Assembly: GCF_001297125.1 (NCBI RefSeq)
Contig: NZ_LHPC01000017.1
Location: forward strand, 186,001-250,000
Reading direction: 5' to 3'
Length of the DNA stretch: 64,000 bases
Source of the DNA: Pseudomonas sp. RIT-PI-q
Lineage (GTDB): Bacteria; Pseudomonadota; Gammaproteobacteria; Pseudomonadales; Pseudomonadaceae
A program made the position numbers and the translations under genes. A model generated the notes under the pieces. That model was not told where the DNA came from, did not search any database, and worked only from the letters and a program-made list of their open reading frames with translations. Within the stretch, counting starts at the first letter, position 1. Every line of letters starts with the position of its first letter. Shown in pieces: positions 27,429 to 36,502 of this stretch.

Positions 27429-28535
27429 TTACGAGTTGTAGCGAATGGGCCCGGCGATTCGTCCCCAGAAATCGGTGACATCGACGGCCGGCGTCGCGTT
27501 GAAGTGGGTCGCGTAGAACGCCTCGACGTTGTCCTTCGTGATCAACTGCGGGCGCACGTAGAATTCGCGATGCTCGTGAGGCTCTTTGGCCGGATCGAGT
27601 CGGCCGGTCCTGGCCGCATGCGCCAGTGCCAGCCCCATGCTGCCGAGCCAGTACGGATCGAGGTTGGACGTCGCGATGTATTCACCGCTACGAATGGCTT
27701 CTACTGCCTGCTCGATCGCGTCGATGCCGACCACCGGAATCGAGCCCGCCAGCCCCTCGCCGCGCAACGCTTCAAGTGCGCCCATGCCCATGTCGTCGTT
27801 GGCGCACCAGATGCCTTTGATCTCACTGCCAAAACGCGTCAGCCACGACTGTACGATCGGGAACGCTTTGTTGGCGCTCCAGTCGGCCGCCTGGAAATCC
27901 AGCAGCTTGATGTCCGGGAATTTTTTCAAGGCGCTGTCCAGACCTTTGCGCCGCCCGATCGAGGCAACGTTACTGAAGATCCCGCCCAGCGCGACAATAC
28001 CGCCCTTGCCACCCATGGCCTCGAACAGCGCCGTGGCGACCGCTTCACCCACGGCTTCGCCATCCTCGGCAATGTGCGCCACCCAATACGGGCTGTAATC
28101 CCACGGGTGCATGTCATCCGGTTTGTTCCAGATGGTGGTGACGTAGACGCCGGCCTTGACGCATTGCTCGATGATCACACGGGCGTCGGCCGAATCGTTC
28201 GGTTCGATGTTGAGGATCAGGTTGCCGTCAGTCTTGGCGATCAACGCGCGGAGGTCGGCGATGCCCTTCTGACTGTTGCCTTCGGTCACCAGCGGCGAGT
28301 ACGGCAGCTTCTGACTGGTGGCGTAGGCCTCACCACCGCGATTGAAAATCGCATGGTAAGGATTGGTCAGCGAGCGGAAGGAATTGGAGAACGTCAGCGT
28401 CGTCTGCGCCCACAGCATGGTGGGAAACAAGCTTCCCACGGCACCTGCTCCAGCCAGGCTGGCAGCGCCTATCAACAGCTTGCGACGGCTCATTTCGAGG
28501 AGCCGGGCTGGATCATTTTCATTGTTGTTATTCAT
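27429..28535 (-). CDS. Periplasmic substrate-binding protein of sugar-type ABC transporter, Tat-exported
   Basis: A 368-residue binding protein of the RbsB-like (periplasmic-binding protein type 1) class. The N-terminus carries a twin-arginine signal, MSRRKLLIGAASLAGAG, so export of the folded protein by Tat is expected; this is less common for the class. Mature features are FRSLTNPYHAIFNRG, ILNIEPNDSADARV and VVGIDAIEQAVEAIRSG. It is the first gene of the operon running to etfA, and a putative TetR operator lies 53-71 bases upstream of its start. The ligand is unknown and need not be a simple sugar. Confidence 0.92.
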   Translation of the reverse strand: MNNNNENDPARLLEMSRRKLLIGAASLAGAGAVGSLFPTMLWAQTTLTFSNSFRSLTNPYHAIFNRGGEAYATSQKLPYSPLVTEGNSQKGIADLRALIAKTDGNLILNIEPNDSADARVIIEQCVKAGVYVTTIWNKPDDMHPWDYSPYWVAHIAEDGEAVGEAVATALFEAMGGKGGIVALGGIFSNVASIGRRKGLDSALKKFPDIKLLDFQAADWSANKAFPIVQSWLTRFGSEIKGIWCANDDMGMGALEALRGEGLAGSIPVVGIDAIEQAVEAIRSGEYIATSNLDPYWLGSMGLALAHAARTGRLDPAKEPHEHREFYVRPQLITKDNVEAFYATHFNATPAVDVTDFWGRIAGPIRYNS

Positions 28536-28587
28536 GTGACCTCCGGTTGCGCATCACCTGGGTGATTGGCGCTTTATTGTATTTTTT

Positions 28588-28606
28588 GTAACCAACTAGT
28601 TATTTA
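28588..28606. promoter_or_regulatory. Candidate TetR operator 1 (ABC/ETF operon)
   Basis: GTAACCAACTAGTTATTTA, an imperfect dyad around TA, in the promoter region of the binding-protein gene. Nearly identical 19-mers occur at 32011 and 34466. The shared consensus is RTAACCAACYRGTTRTTTA. Confidence 0.75.
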
Positions 28607-28727
28607 TAAAACTATTGCAGCGGGGATGCAATCCTTAGCGATTGGGGCGGCAGAAAAATCTACAAAGGGTCGAAAAGGGTGAAGTTCCTAAGCATCAAAA
28701 AACTGTCGATGCCCAGGAACCTGAGCC

Positions 28728-30380
28728 TTATACGGCTTGATCGAGGGAGTGGCGGCCGGTCCTGGCCTGCACCTCCGAAGGTGCCAGCGTGCGCCCCAAC
28801 AGCAGGTCCGCGCCTTTCTCGGCGATCATGATCGACGGTGCGTTGGTGTTGGCGCTGATCAGTCGTGGCATCACTGAAGAGTCGATGACGCGCAGTCGCT
28901 GCACACCCCGCACGCGCAATTGCGGATCGACCACCGCCAGTTCGTCGATGCCCATTTTGCAGGTGCCCACCGGGTGATATCCGGTGCGCCCGCAGCGTCG
29001 CGCATAGTCTTCATAATCGGCTTGGGTGCGCACACTGCTGCCGGGGAAATGCTCGGATTTGAGGTAACGACTCAGCGAATGCTGCCCCATGATTTCCCGA
29101 CTCAGCTTGATGCCTTCAACCGAAACATGCAGGTCATAGGGGTCGCTGATGTAGTTGGGAGCAATCGACGGCGGTTGCAACGGATCGGCACTGCGCAATC
29201 TGACGCTGCCGCGACTGCGCGGACGCAGGAAGTAGGAGTTAAGCGTGCAGCCGGAACCTGATGGAACAGGCGGAATACCGGCTTCAACCCCCGCTCCCGG
29301 CAAGAAGTGAAATTGCAGGTCCGGGGTACTGGAGCGCGAGTCGCCGTACCAGAAAGCGCCCGCCTCAGCGATGTTCGAGGTCACCGGACCTTTATTGAAC
29401 AGCTTATATTCCAGCCCGGCCATCAGCATCATGTGCGGCTTGGCGTACTTGTCCAGGCTTTGCGAGCCCTTGAGTTCATAGACGATGTCGATGTCGAAAT
29501 GGTCTTGCAGGTTTTGCCCTACACCCGGCAAATCCTGCTTGACGGCAATGCCCAGATTGGCCAGTTCCTGAGCCGGGCCGATACCGGACAGCATCAGAAT
29601 CTTCGGTGAGCCGATGGCGCCCGCCGCCACCACGACTTCGCGCTCGGCCGCAGCGAATTTCACCTCCCGCGAACCGCTGCCCTGGACGTACTCCACGCCA
29701 GTAGCCTGACCGTTTTCGATGCGAATCCGCGTGACCAGGCATTCAGTCTGGATGGTCAGATTGGGACGATTGCGAACTTTGCTCAAATAGCCTTGTGCCG
29801 CGCTGCAACGGCGTCCGCCGCGCTGTGTCACTTGATAGGCGCCGCAGCCTTCTTGTTTGGCGCCATTGAAGTCGGCGTTATGCGGAATGCCCGCCTCTTG
29901 GGCAGAACGGATGAACGCCTTCGTCACCTCGTTGACCGTGATCAGATCGGAAACGCCCAAGGGTCCGTCGGTGCCGTGGTACTCATTGGAAAACCGTTCG
30001 TTGTCCTCGGCCTTGCGAAAGTAAGGCAATACATCGCGATAAGACCAGCCGCGACAGCCCTCCTCCTGCTCCCAATCGTCATAGTCCTTGGCATTGCCTC
30101 GGGTGTAGCCCATCGCGTTGACCGACCCGCCGCCGCCGAGCCCCCGCCCTGGCGGAAAGACAATCGAGCGATTCTGGACCTCACCCTGCGCCGCCGTTTC
30201 ATAGCCCCAGGTCAGCGGCCCGCCGGTCATCTTGAAAAAGCCGACTGGCATATGAATGTAAGGATTGGTATCGGCAGGCCCGGCTTCGAGCAGCAGCACC
30301 CGGACATCGGCCGACTCGCTCAGGCGCGCGGCCAGCACACAACCGGCAGAACCACCGCCGATAACGACGAAATCGTACAT
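28728..30380 (-). CDS. GMC-family FAD-dependent alcohol oxidoreductase
   Basis: A 550-residue glucose-methanol-choline oxidoreductase. It starts with the FAD dinucleotide motif VVIGGGSAGCVLAARLSE and has the first GMC signature PPGRGLGGGGSVNAMGYTRG. The second signature contains AAGAIGSPKILMLSGIGP. The catalytic pair is visible in GYHPVGTCKMG and SANTNAPSIMIAEKG. Members oxidise primary alcohols to aldehydes and donate electrons to quinone or other acceptors. It lies 37 bases after an aldehyde dehydrogenase in one operon, so an alcohol-aldehyde-acid sequence is likely. The gap to the ABC operon (28536-28727) holds operator 1. Confidence 0.92.
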   Translation of the reverse strand: MYDFVVIGGGSAGCVLAARLSESADVRVLLLEAGPADTNPYIHMPVGFFKMTGGPLTWGYETAAQGEVQNRSIVFPPGRGLGGGGSVNAMGYTRGNAKDYDDWEQEEGCRGWSYRDVLPYFRKAEDNERFSNEYHGTDGPLGVSDLITVNEVTKAFIRSAQEAGIPHNADFNGAKQEGCGAYQVTQRGGRRCSAAQGYLSKVRNRPNLTIQTECLVTRIRIENGQATGVEYVQGSGSREVKFAAAEREVVVAAGAIGSPKILMLSGIGPAQELANLGIAVKQDLPGVGQNLQDHFDIDIVYELKGSQSLDKYAKPHMMLMAGLEYKLFNKGPVTSNIAEAGAFWYGDSRSSTPDLQFHFLPGAGVEAGIPPVPSGSGCTLNSYFLRPRSRGSVRLRSADPLQPPSIAPNYISDPYDLHVSVEGIKLSREIMGQHSLSRYLKSEHFPGSSVRTQADYEDYARRCGRTGYHPVGTCKMGIDELAVVDPQLRVRGVQRLRVIDSSVMPRLISANTNAPSIMIAEKGADLLLGRTLAPSEVQARTGRHSLDQAV

Positions 30381-30417
30381 TTACTTGTCTCCTGTCTTAT
30401 TTTTATACCGACGCAGA

Positions 30418-31929
30418 TCAGGCCTGAACCCAGCGGGGCCGCTCGCCCAGCTGCACATGGACAGATTTGAGTTCCGTGTATTCCTCAACCCCGTAGCGCC
30501 CGGTTTCGCGGCCGATACCCGACTGTTTGAAACCGCCGGAAGGCAACTCCGGACCGCCGGCAATGGTGGTGTTGACCCACACCCGGCCAGCCTTGATTTG
30601 CCGCATCGCTTGCAAGGCGGTTTCCAGGTCACGGCTCCAGATACTCGCGGCCAGGCCGAACGGGGTGTCGTTGGCCAGGCGCATGGCTTCATCGAAATCG
30701 TCAAACGCGGTAATGGTCAACACCGGGCCAAAAATCTCTTCGCGGGCGATGAGCATGTCCGCAGTTACCTGACTGAACACCGTCGGTTGCAGGTAAAACC
30801 CTTGCGCAGCATCGATCCGGCTACCGCCCTGAATCAGCACGGCGCCCTCTTTCCGGCCCTGTTCGATATAACCTAGGATTCGCTCCAGATGCCGTTGCTC
30901 GGTAATCGAGCCGACCTGCGTCGACTCTAAAAGCGGGTCGCCAATGCGGACTTTTTCGATCAGCGCCAATATTTTTCGGGTCAATAGCTCTTCGACTGAA
31001 CGATGCACCACCAGGCGACTGCCACTGACACAGCACTGCCCGGCGTTGAAGCAAATCCCGAAGACAATCGCATCGGCCGCCGCATCCAGGTCGGCGTCGG
31101 CAAAGACGACCTGCGGGTTTTTGCCGCCCAGCTCCAGGCCAATTTTCTTCATGTTGCCCGCCGCCGCGGCCATGGTCAGGCGACCGACTTCAGTGGAGCC
31201 GGTGAACGACACCATATCGATGTCGGCATGCTCGGAAATCGCCTGGCCAACCACCGAACCGGGCCCGGTCAGCACATTGACCACGCCGTCGGGCAAACCG
31301 GCCTGCTTCAGCAGCCCGGCCAGCATCAACGTGGTGCCGGACGTCAACTCGCTGGGTTTTACCACCACGGTGCAACCCGAGGCGAGAATAAACGGCAGCC
31401 GTTCGGCGAGGATGAAGAACGGAAAATTCCACGGTGTAATCAGGCCCACCACACCCACCGGCTCACGCGTCACCAGACCGAGCAGGGTATCGCCCAGGTT
31501 GTTGAATGAGTCACCGTGCAGCGCCCGGGCCTGGCCTGCGGCATATTCCCAGATACCCGCCGCCCCCAGCACTTCACCACGGGATTGATTGATCGGCTTG
31601 CCGGTTTCGAGGGTTTCGCACAGGGCCAGTTCTTCGCTGTTCTGGCGAATCAATGCCGCCGTTTTCAGCAGCACCTGGGCGCGAAATTCCCCTGCGGATT
31701 TGGCCCATGGCCCGTGATCGAACGCCCGGCGAGCCGCCGCCACCGCCTGATCGACATCGGCCACGCCTCCCGATGGATACACGCTCACCGGCACATTGTG
31801 CGCCGGGCTCAAGCGCGTCACCTGCTTGAGCGCCGAGCCCTGGGTCCATTGCCCGTCGATGAACATGTCGAAGTTCCGAGGCTGCGCAGGCAGTTGATGG
31901 GTCCGGGTGTTGCCATTGTTGTTGTTCAC
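30418..31929 (-). CDS. NAD(P)-dependent aldehyde dehydrogenase
   Basis: An aldehyde dehydrogenase of about 503 residues. Conserved elements are VVGLITPWNFPF, the catalytic Glu in LELGGKNPQVV, and the nucleophile in NAGQCCVSGSR. The end VEEYTELKSVHVQLG is typical of betaine-aldehyde/broad-range members. I placed the start at the GTG 31929 because AGAGG lies nine bases upstream; the ATG at 31938 would abut the AGAGG with no spacing. It is followed by the GMC gene and preceded, 82 bases upstream, by a candidate TetR operator. It should oxidise the aldehyde made by the GMC enzyme to a carboxylic acid. Confidence 0.91.
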   Translation of the reverse strand: MNNNNGNTRTHQLPAQPRNFDMFIDGQWTQGSALKQVTRLSPAHNVPVSVYPSGGVADVDQAVAAARRAFDHGPWAKSAGEFRAQVLLKTAALIRQNSEELALCETLETGKPINQSRGEVLGAAGIWEYAAGQARALHGDSFNNLGDTLLGLVTREPVGVVGLITPWNFPFFILAERLPFILASGCTVVVKPSELTSGTTLMLAGLLKQAGLPDGVVNVLTGPGSVVGQAISEHADIDMVSFTGSTEVGRLTMAAAAGNMKKIGLELGGKNPQVVFADADLDAAADAIVFGICFNAGQCCVSGSRLVVHRSVEELLTRKILALIEKVRIGDPLLESTQVGSITEQRHLERILGYIEQGRKEGAVLIQGGSRIDAAQGFYLQPTVFSQVTADMLIAREEIFGPVLTITAFDDFDEAMRLANDTPFGLAASIWSRDLETALQAMRQIKAGRVWVNTTIAGGPELPSGGFKQSGIGRETGRYGVEEYTELKSVHVQLGERPRWVQA

Positions 31930-32010
31930 AAAAAACATCCTCTGTACGGCACTTGATTCAGGCAGCTGATGCTCGAAAACCCGCAGCATCGTGCCACCCG
32001 CCAAAGATAT

Positions 32011-32029
32011 ATAACCAACCAGTTGTTTA
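32011..32029. promoter_or_regulatory. Candidate TetR operator 2 (ALDH/GMC operon and tetR)
   Basis: ATAACCAACCAGTTGTTTA, between the aldehyde dehydrogenase gene (minus) and the TetR gene (plus), so it can control both and allow autoregulation. Same consensus as the sites at 28588 and 34466. Confidence 0.75.
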
Positions 32030-32157
32030 CATACAAGCACCCGGCTAAGCTTTATTTGTCATCTGCATGCCGCATGGCTAAGCTCATCGCCCTTATAGCC
32101 GAGGCCATCCACGTCAGCGTTATGAGAACTGTACCTATGCTCTGGAGAGCGCTTTAA

Positions 32158-32811
32158 ATGCCCAAAAAACCCACCGAAGAGGCAGTCCGTCCGACTCGCG
32201 ATTCCGATGCCACGCGCCTGAGAATTCTCAACGCGGCAAAAATCGAATTCGCCAAATTGGGACTTGGCGGAGCGCGCATTGACAGCATCGCGCTGCGAGC
32301 CCAATCCAATAAGCGGATGATTTACGAATACTTCGGCAACAAGGAAGGCTTGTTCGAGGCAGTGCTTGAGTCGGCGTACCAGGACATTCGCCAAGCCGAA
32401 CGCAAGCTCAAACTGGAAGAACTGGAACCGGTCGAAGCGATCAGCAAACTGGTGAGTTTCACCTGGAAGTACTACCTGAAAAACCCTCATTTCCTGACCC
32501 TGGTCAACAGTGAAAACCTGCACAAGGCCGCACACCTGAAACGCTCTCGGGAAAAAATGCATGACATGCATGCGCCGATGGTCTCGATGGTTGCCGAGAT
32601 CCTTGCTCGCGGTGTCGCCCAAGGCGTGTTCCGCGAAGGCATTGACCCGATCCAGTTGAATATCACCATTGCCGCGATCAATTACTACTACCTCAACAAC
32701 CGCTTCACCGGCGAGATCATCTACGGCTTCGACCTGATGTCTGCCGAAGCGCTGCAAACCCGTATCGACTTCAATATCCAGACGATCCTCGGCATGCTGC
32801 GCGCGAACTGA
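32158..32811 (+). CDS. TetR/AcrR-family transcriptional regulator
   Basis: A 217-residue TetR-type repressor. The N-terminal helix-turn-helix reads AAKIEFAKLGLGGARIDSIA...NKRMIYEYFGNKEGLFEAVL; the C-terminal ligand domain is of the type found with a WKYYLKNPHFL segment. It sits centrally between the three units carrying the shared 19-bp dyad and is the only regulator in the 20.7-36.5 kb block, so it is the likely reader of that motif (inference). The inducer may be the pathway substrate or an acyl-CoA. Confidence 0.92.
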   Translation: MPKKPTEEAVRPTRDSDATRLRILNAAKIEFAKLGLGGARIDSIALRAQSNKRMIYEYFGNKEGLFEAVLESAYQDIRQAERKLKLEELEPVEAISKLVSFTWKYYLKNPHFLTLVNSENLHKAAHLKRSREKMHDMHAPMVSMVAEILARGVAQGVFREGIDPIQLNITIAAINYYYLNNRFTGEIIYGFDLMSAEALQTRIDFNIQTILGMLRAN

Positions 32812-32829
32812 AGCGGCCGGAGCCGACCG

Positions 32830-32861
32830 CCCCTTTTCGCTTGAGCGCAAGCCAAAAGGGG
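32830..32861. terminator. Bidirectional terminator between tetR and CoA-transferase
   Basis: Outer stem CCCCTTTT / AAAAGGGG and inner stem GCTTG / CAAGC around AGCG, with one C.C mismatch. It separates two converging genes with an 56-base gap. Confidence 0.8.
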
Positions 32862-32867
32862 CCGACA

Positions 32868-34379
32868 TCACACCAGCCCTGCCACTTTCACATCACGCAC
32901 GATAGGTGCGAACGCCATGCGATCGAGCACATCACGCTGGATGTCGACACCTCGCGCCACCTCGATCAACTCGATGCCTTCGGCCAACAGCCGGAACACC
33001 GCCCGCTCCGTGACATACAGCACCTCCTGCCCGGCAAGCACGGCTTGCGGACCGCTGAAGGTGATGTGACGGACTTTTTCCACCAGCTTGGGAACCTCGC
33101 CAAGCCGATTCAGTTGCAGCGCATCATCGACCTTCGCCACGTCCAGCCCTTTGGCCTCAAACGCCCCGCAAAACACCACTTTACGCGCCCCCTGGGTGAT
33201 GTCGATAAAGCCACCGGGGCCGACGAGCGTGCCACCCAGGTTCGAAACGTTGACGTTGCCCTGGCTGTCCATTTCGCCCATGCCGAGAAACGCCAGGTCG
33301 ACCCCGCCACCGCTGTAGAAATCAAATTGATCGAGGGAAGTGACAATCGCTTGCGGAAAACGCGCCGCGCCAAACATCGCGCCGCCCATCATCCGACCGT
33401 TGTGGATACCCTGTTCGATGCTGCCCCAATAGCTGTCTTGCAGACCACGCTCAGCGAGCAGTGAAGGAATGCCGCCGGGAATGCCGAAACCGAAATTCAA
33501 CGACATGCCGGGCATGAATTCGTCAGCGGCGCGTTGCGCAATAATTCGCCGAATGTCGTCGGGCAGGCTTTTTTCGTCCTCTGCCGATTGCGCCAGGCAT
33601 TCGCCACTGATGGCCGGGTCGTAATCGGCCGCCACACATTGACGCTGCTGCGGCACGACGACCACCTCATCCACCAGCACGCCGGGAATCCGCACCAGCC
33701 GCGCCGGCACAAAAGCGCTGTCGCTCAGTTCGCGCACCTGCACGTAGACCTTGCCGCCACTGTTGTGGGCAGCCAGCGCCAGCGCATACGCATCCAGATC
33801 TGCCGCCTCGTGGCGCAAGGTGATGTTGCCGCTCGGGTCTGCCAGGCTGCCGCGAATAATCGCCACATCGACCTTGAACGGCTTGTAGCGCAAGTAGGTT
33901 TTGCCATCGATGTCTAGGCGCTCGACGATCGATTCGGTCGCTCGATCATTGCATTTCCCACCGGCAACCAAGGGATCGGCGAATGTCCCCAGGCCGATGT
34001 GCGTGATCAAGCCCGGACGCCCCGCACCGATTTCACGCATCAGGCTCATGATGACCCCGGCAGGCAAGCTATAGGCTTCGATGGCATTGTTGCGCGCCAA
34101 TGCCTGCATCTTCGCGGCCCAACTCCAATGCCCGCCGATGACTTTGGTCACCAACCCTTCGTGAGCGAGTCGCTCCAGACCGCTGCCCTGTCCATCACCA
34201 ATTCCCAACGCGTGCACCACGGTCAGTCCGCAAGGATGGCCGGTACGCAGAAACGACTCTTCAATTGCCGCGAGCAGTGCGTCAGGTTCCAGCAGCGTTC
34301 CTGAACCACAGACTGCAATCGTGGCCCCGTCGCTAATTCTGCTGGCCACTTCCGACGCTGATGAACAGCTTCTTTTCAT
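32868..34379 (-). CDS. Acyl-CoA:acetate/propionate CoA-transferase (single-chain, family I)
   Basis: A 503-residue fusion of the alpha and beta halves of a family I CoA-transferase, as in propionate CoA-transferase and YdiF. The N-terminal half carries SDGATIAVCGSGTLLEPD and the HIGLGTFADP loop; the C-terminal half carries NFGFGIPGGIPSLLAE and SIEQG, where Glu322 is the expected catalytic residue that forms a glutamyl-CoA thioester. It should activate a carboxylic acid by transferring CoA from acetyl-CoA or a similar donor. It is divergent from an acyl-CoA dehydrogenase gene with operator 3 between, linking acid activation to the next oxidation. Confidence 0.9.
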   Translation of the reverse strand: MKRSCSSASEVASRISDGATIAVCGSGTLLEPDALLAAIEESFLRTGHPCGLTVVHALGIGDGQGSGLERLAHEGLVTKVIGGHWSWAAKMQALARNNAIEAYSLPAGVIMSLMREIGAGRPGLITHIGLGTFADPLVAGGKCNDRATESIVERLDIDGKTYLRYKPFKVDVAIIRGSLADPSGNITLRHEAADLDAYALALAAHNSGGKVYVQVRELSDSAFVPARLVRIPGVLVDEVVVVPQQRQCVAADYDPAISGECLAQSAEDEKSLPDDIRRIIAQRAADEFMPGMSLNFGFGIPGGIPSLLAERGLQDSYWGSIEQGIHNGRMMGGAMFGAARFPQAIVTSLDQFDFYSGGGVDLAFLGMGEMDSQGNVNVSNLGGTLVGPGGFIDITQGARKVVFCGAFEAKGLDVAKVDDALQLNRLGEVPKLVEKVRHITFSGPQAVLAGQEVLYVTERAVFRLLAEGIELIEVARGVDIQRDVLDRMAFAPIVRDVKVAGLV

Positions 34380-34465
34380 TGTTATTTCCTCATCAATACG
34401 TTTGTCGCAATCGAATCCGAGATTTTTCAGAGAGCGCTTGACGCTTACCGAAAGGACGCATTAAA

Positions 34466-34484
34466 TAAATAACCGGTTGGTTAC
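34466..34484. promoter_or_regulatory. Candidate TetR operator 3 (CoA-transferase/acyl-CoA dehydrogenase)
   Basis: Reads GTAACCAACCGGTTATTTA on the minus strand. It lies midway between the divergent starts, 87 bases from each. Same consensus as sites 28588 and 32011. Confidence 0.75.
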
Positions 34485-34570
34485 TTAAATCCACTTTAAT
34501 CCAGCTGAAAAAAGAACACAACCCAAGCGATGAAGGTCTTTCCCATCGCGCAACAGAAAGGAAAAAAACA

Positions 34571-35716
34571 ATGCAGCTTTCTGAAACCCACGTGCAGATC
34601 CGTGATTTGGCCCGCCGCTTTGCCGACCAGGCGATCCGCCCGATCGCCGAAAAACTCGATCACGACGAAAGTTTCCCTGCCGCGCTGTATCGCCAAATGG
34701 GTGAACTGGGCCTGTTCGGCATCACCGTTCCTGAAGCGTTTGGTGGGGCTGGCCTGGACACCAGCGCCTATGCGCTGGTGATGGAAGAGTTGTCGCGCGG
34801 CTATGCCTCGATCGCCGATCAATGCGGCCTGCTGGAACTGATTGGCACCTTGCTGTCGGTTCACGGCAGCGCCGAGCAACGCGAGCGTTTCCTGCCTTCG
34901 CTGCTGAGCGCACAGAAACATCCGGCGTATTGCATCACCGAGGCCGAAGCCGGCTCCGATGTGTCAGGCATTCGCACCACGGCGGTCCGCACCGAAACCG
35001 GTTGGCTGCTCAACGGCTCAAAACTATGGATTCACAACGCTCCGGTGGCCGACCTGGCGTTCGTCCTGGCGCGCACCGACCCGGCGGCGGGCAAGCGTGG
35101 CATGAGCATTTTCATCGTCGATTGCCATTTGCCGGGTGTGTCCAAAGGTCCCAAGGAACACAAGATGGGCCAGCGCGCGTCGCAGGTCGGCGGGTTGAAC
35201 TTCGATAACGTCGAACTGCCGTCCGATGCCCTGCTCGGCCAGGAAGGTCGTGGTTTTCACATCATGATGAGTGCCCTGGACAAAGGTCGCATCGGCATCG
35301 CTTCGCTCGCGGTCGGCATTGCCCAGGCCGGACTTGAGGCAGCGCTGGAGTACGTGCCGCAACGCAAACAATTTGGCAAACCCATCGCTGAAAACCAGGG
35401 GTTGCAGTGGATTCTGGCGGACATGGCCAAAGACATTCGCGCCGCACGCCTGTTGGTGCTCGATGCAGCGGATCGCCTCGACCGCGCTGACAACGCCACG
35501 ATTGCCTGCTCGATGGCCAAGTGTTTTGCCGCCGACATTGCCGTGGCGCATACCGCGAATGCCGTGCAGCTATTCGGCGGCAGCGGGTTTATCCGTGGCT
35601 TCGAAGTCGAGCGTCTGTACCGCGACGCCAAGATCACCCAGATTTATGAAGGCACCAACCAGATCCAGCGCACGATCATCGCCCGCGAACTGTTCAACCA
35701 CGGAGCACGCACATGA
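34571..35716 (+). CDS. Acyl-CoA dehydrogenase
   Basis: A 381-residue FAD-dependent acyl-CoA dehydrogenase. Visible signatures are YCITEAEAGSDVSGIRTTA, the FAD-contact W-x-NG region (GWLLNGSKLWI), the MGQRASQVGGLNFDNVELP segment and the catalytic glutamate in QIYEGTNQIQR. It introduces an alpha-beta double bond and needs ETF as electron acceptor; etfBA lies in the co-regulated operon at 22190-23885. An AAGGAAAAAA ribosome site precedes the ATG. It is coupled to the SDR gene by an ATGA overlap. Confidence 0.94.
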   Translation: MQLSETHVQIRDLARRFADQAIRPIAEKLDHDESFPAALYRQMGELGLFGITVPEAFGGAGLDTSAYALVMEELSRGYASIADQCGLLELIGTLLSVHGSAEQRERFLPSLLSAQKHPAYCITEAEAGSDVSGIRTTAVRTETGWLLNGSKLWIHNAPVADLAFVLARTDPAAGKRGMSIFIVDCHLPGVSKGPKEHKMGQRASQVGGLNFDNVELPSDALLGQEGRGFHIMMSALDKGRIGIASLAVGIAQAGLEAALEYVPQRKQFGKPIAENQGLQWILADMAKDIRAARLLVLDAADRLDRADNATIACSMAKCFAADIAVAHTANAVQLFGGSGFIRGFEVERLYRDAKITQIYEGTNQIQRTIIARELFNHGART

Positions 35717-36483
35717 TCTCGCGTCCGACCGCGCTGATTACCGGCGCACGCGGCGGGATCGGCCGCGCCATTGCGGTGGGCCTGGCCCACGCAGGTTTCG
35801 ATCTGGCGGTGGTGGATTTGCACGTCGATGACGCGTTGCTGGACACCGTGCGCCAGGCCACCGATGCCGGGGCAAACGCTGTTGCCCTGGCCGGTGATAT
35901 CTCGGCCATCGAGCAGCATGAAACGCTGCTGAAGACTGCTCAGGCAGCACTCGGTCCGCTCACGTGCCTGGTCAACAATGCCGGTGTTTCCGTGCTGTCA
36001 CGCGGCGACTTGCTGGACGTCAGCCCGCAAAGCTTTGACCGATGCCACCAGGTCAACACTCGCGGCACGTTCTTCCTGACTCAGGCGTTCGCTCGACGCC
36101 TGAAGCAAAACACCACCTGCGAACAGCACCGCTGCATCATCACCATCACCTCCTCCAACGTGCACGCAGTCTCGACCTTGCGCGGCGAATACGGGATTTC
36201 CAAGGCGGGCTTGTCGATGGCCTCGCGGTTGTTCGCGGTGCGCCTGGCCGATGAAGGCATTGGGGTCTACGAGGTCCAACCGGGACTGATCGCCACTGAA
36301 ATGACCGCGCCTTCGAAGGCCCGTTACGACGCTGAAATCGAACGCGGCCTGACTGCCATCAAGCGCTGGGGTCAGCCCGAGGACGTCGCCCGTGTCGTGA
36401 CCACGATGGCCACCGGTGGGTTGCCCTACACCGTCGGCCAGGCAGTGCCGGTCGACGGTGGCCTGCTGATTCCCAAGTTCTAA
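35713..36483 (+). CDS. SDR family oxidoreductase (3-oxoacyl reductase-like)
   Basis: A 256-residue classical SDR: cofactor loop TGARGGIGRA, LVNNAGVS, catalytic serine in TITSSNVHA and YGISKAG. The C-terminus QAVPVDGGLLIPKF is complete. It overlaps the acyl-CoA dehydrogenase stop by four bases, so it likely acts on the same carbon chain, for example on a hydroxyacyl or keto intermediate, though it could equally act on a sugar with the downstream genes. Annotation engines often call this group 3-ketoacyl-ACP reductase. Confidence 0.9.
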   Translation: MISRPTALITGARGGIGRAIAVGLAHAGFDLAVVDLHVDDALLDTVRQATDAGANAVALAGDISAIEQHETLLKTAQAALGPLTCLVNNAGVSVLSRGDLLDVSPQSFDRCHQVNTRGTFFLTQAFARRLKQNTTCEQHRCIITITSSNVHAVSTLRGEYGISKAGLSMASRLFAVRLADEGIGVYEVQPGLIATEMTAPSKARYDAEIERGLTAIKRWGQPEDVARVVTTMATGGLPYTVGQAVPVDGGLLIPKF

Positions 36484-36502
36484 TCTGCGAAGAGATAAGC
36501 AC

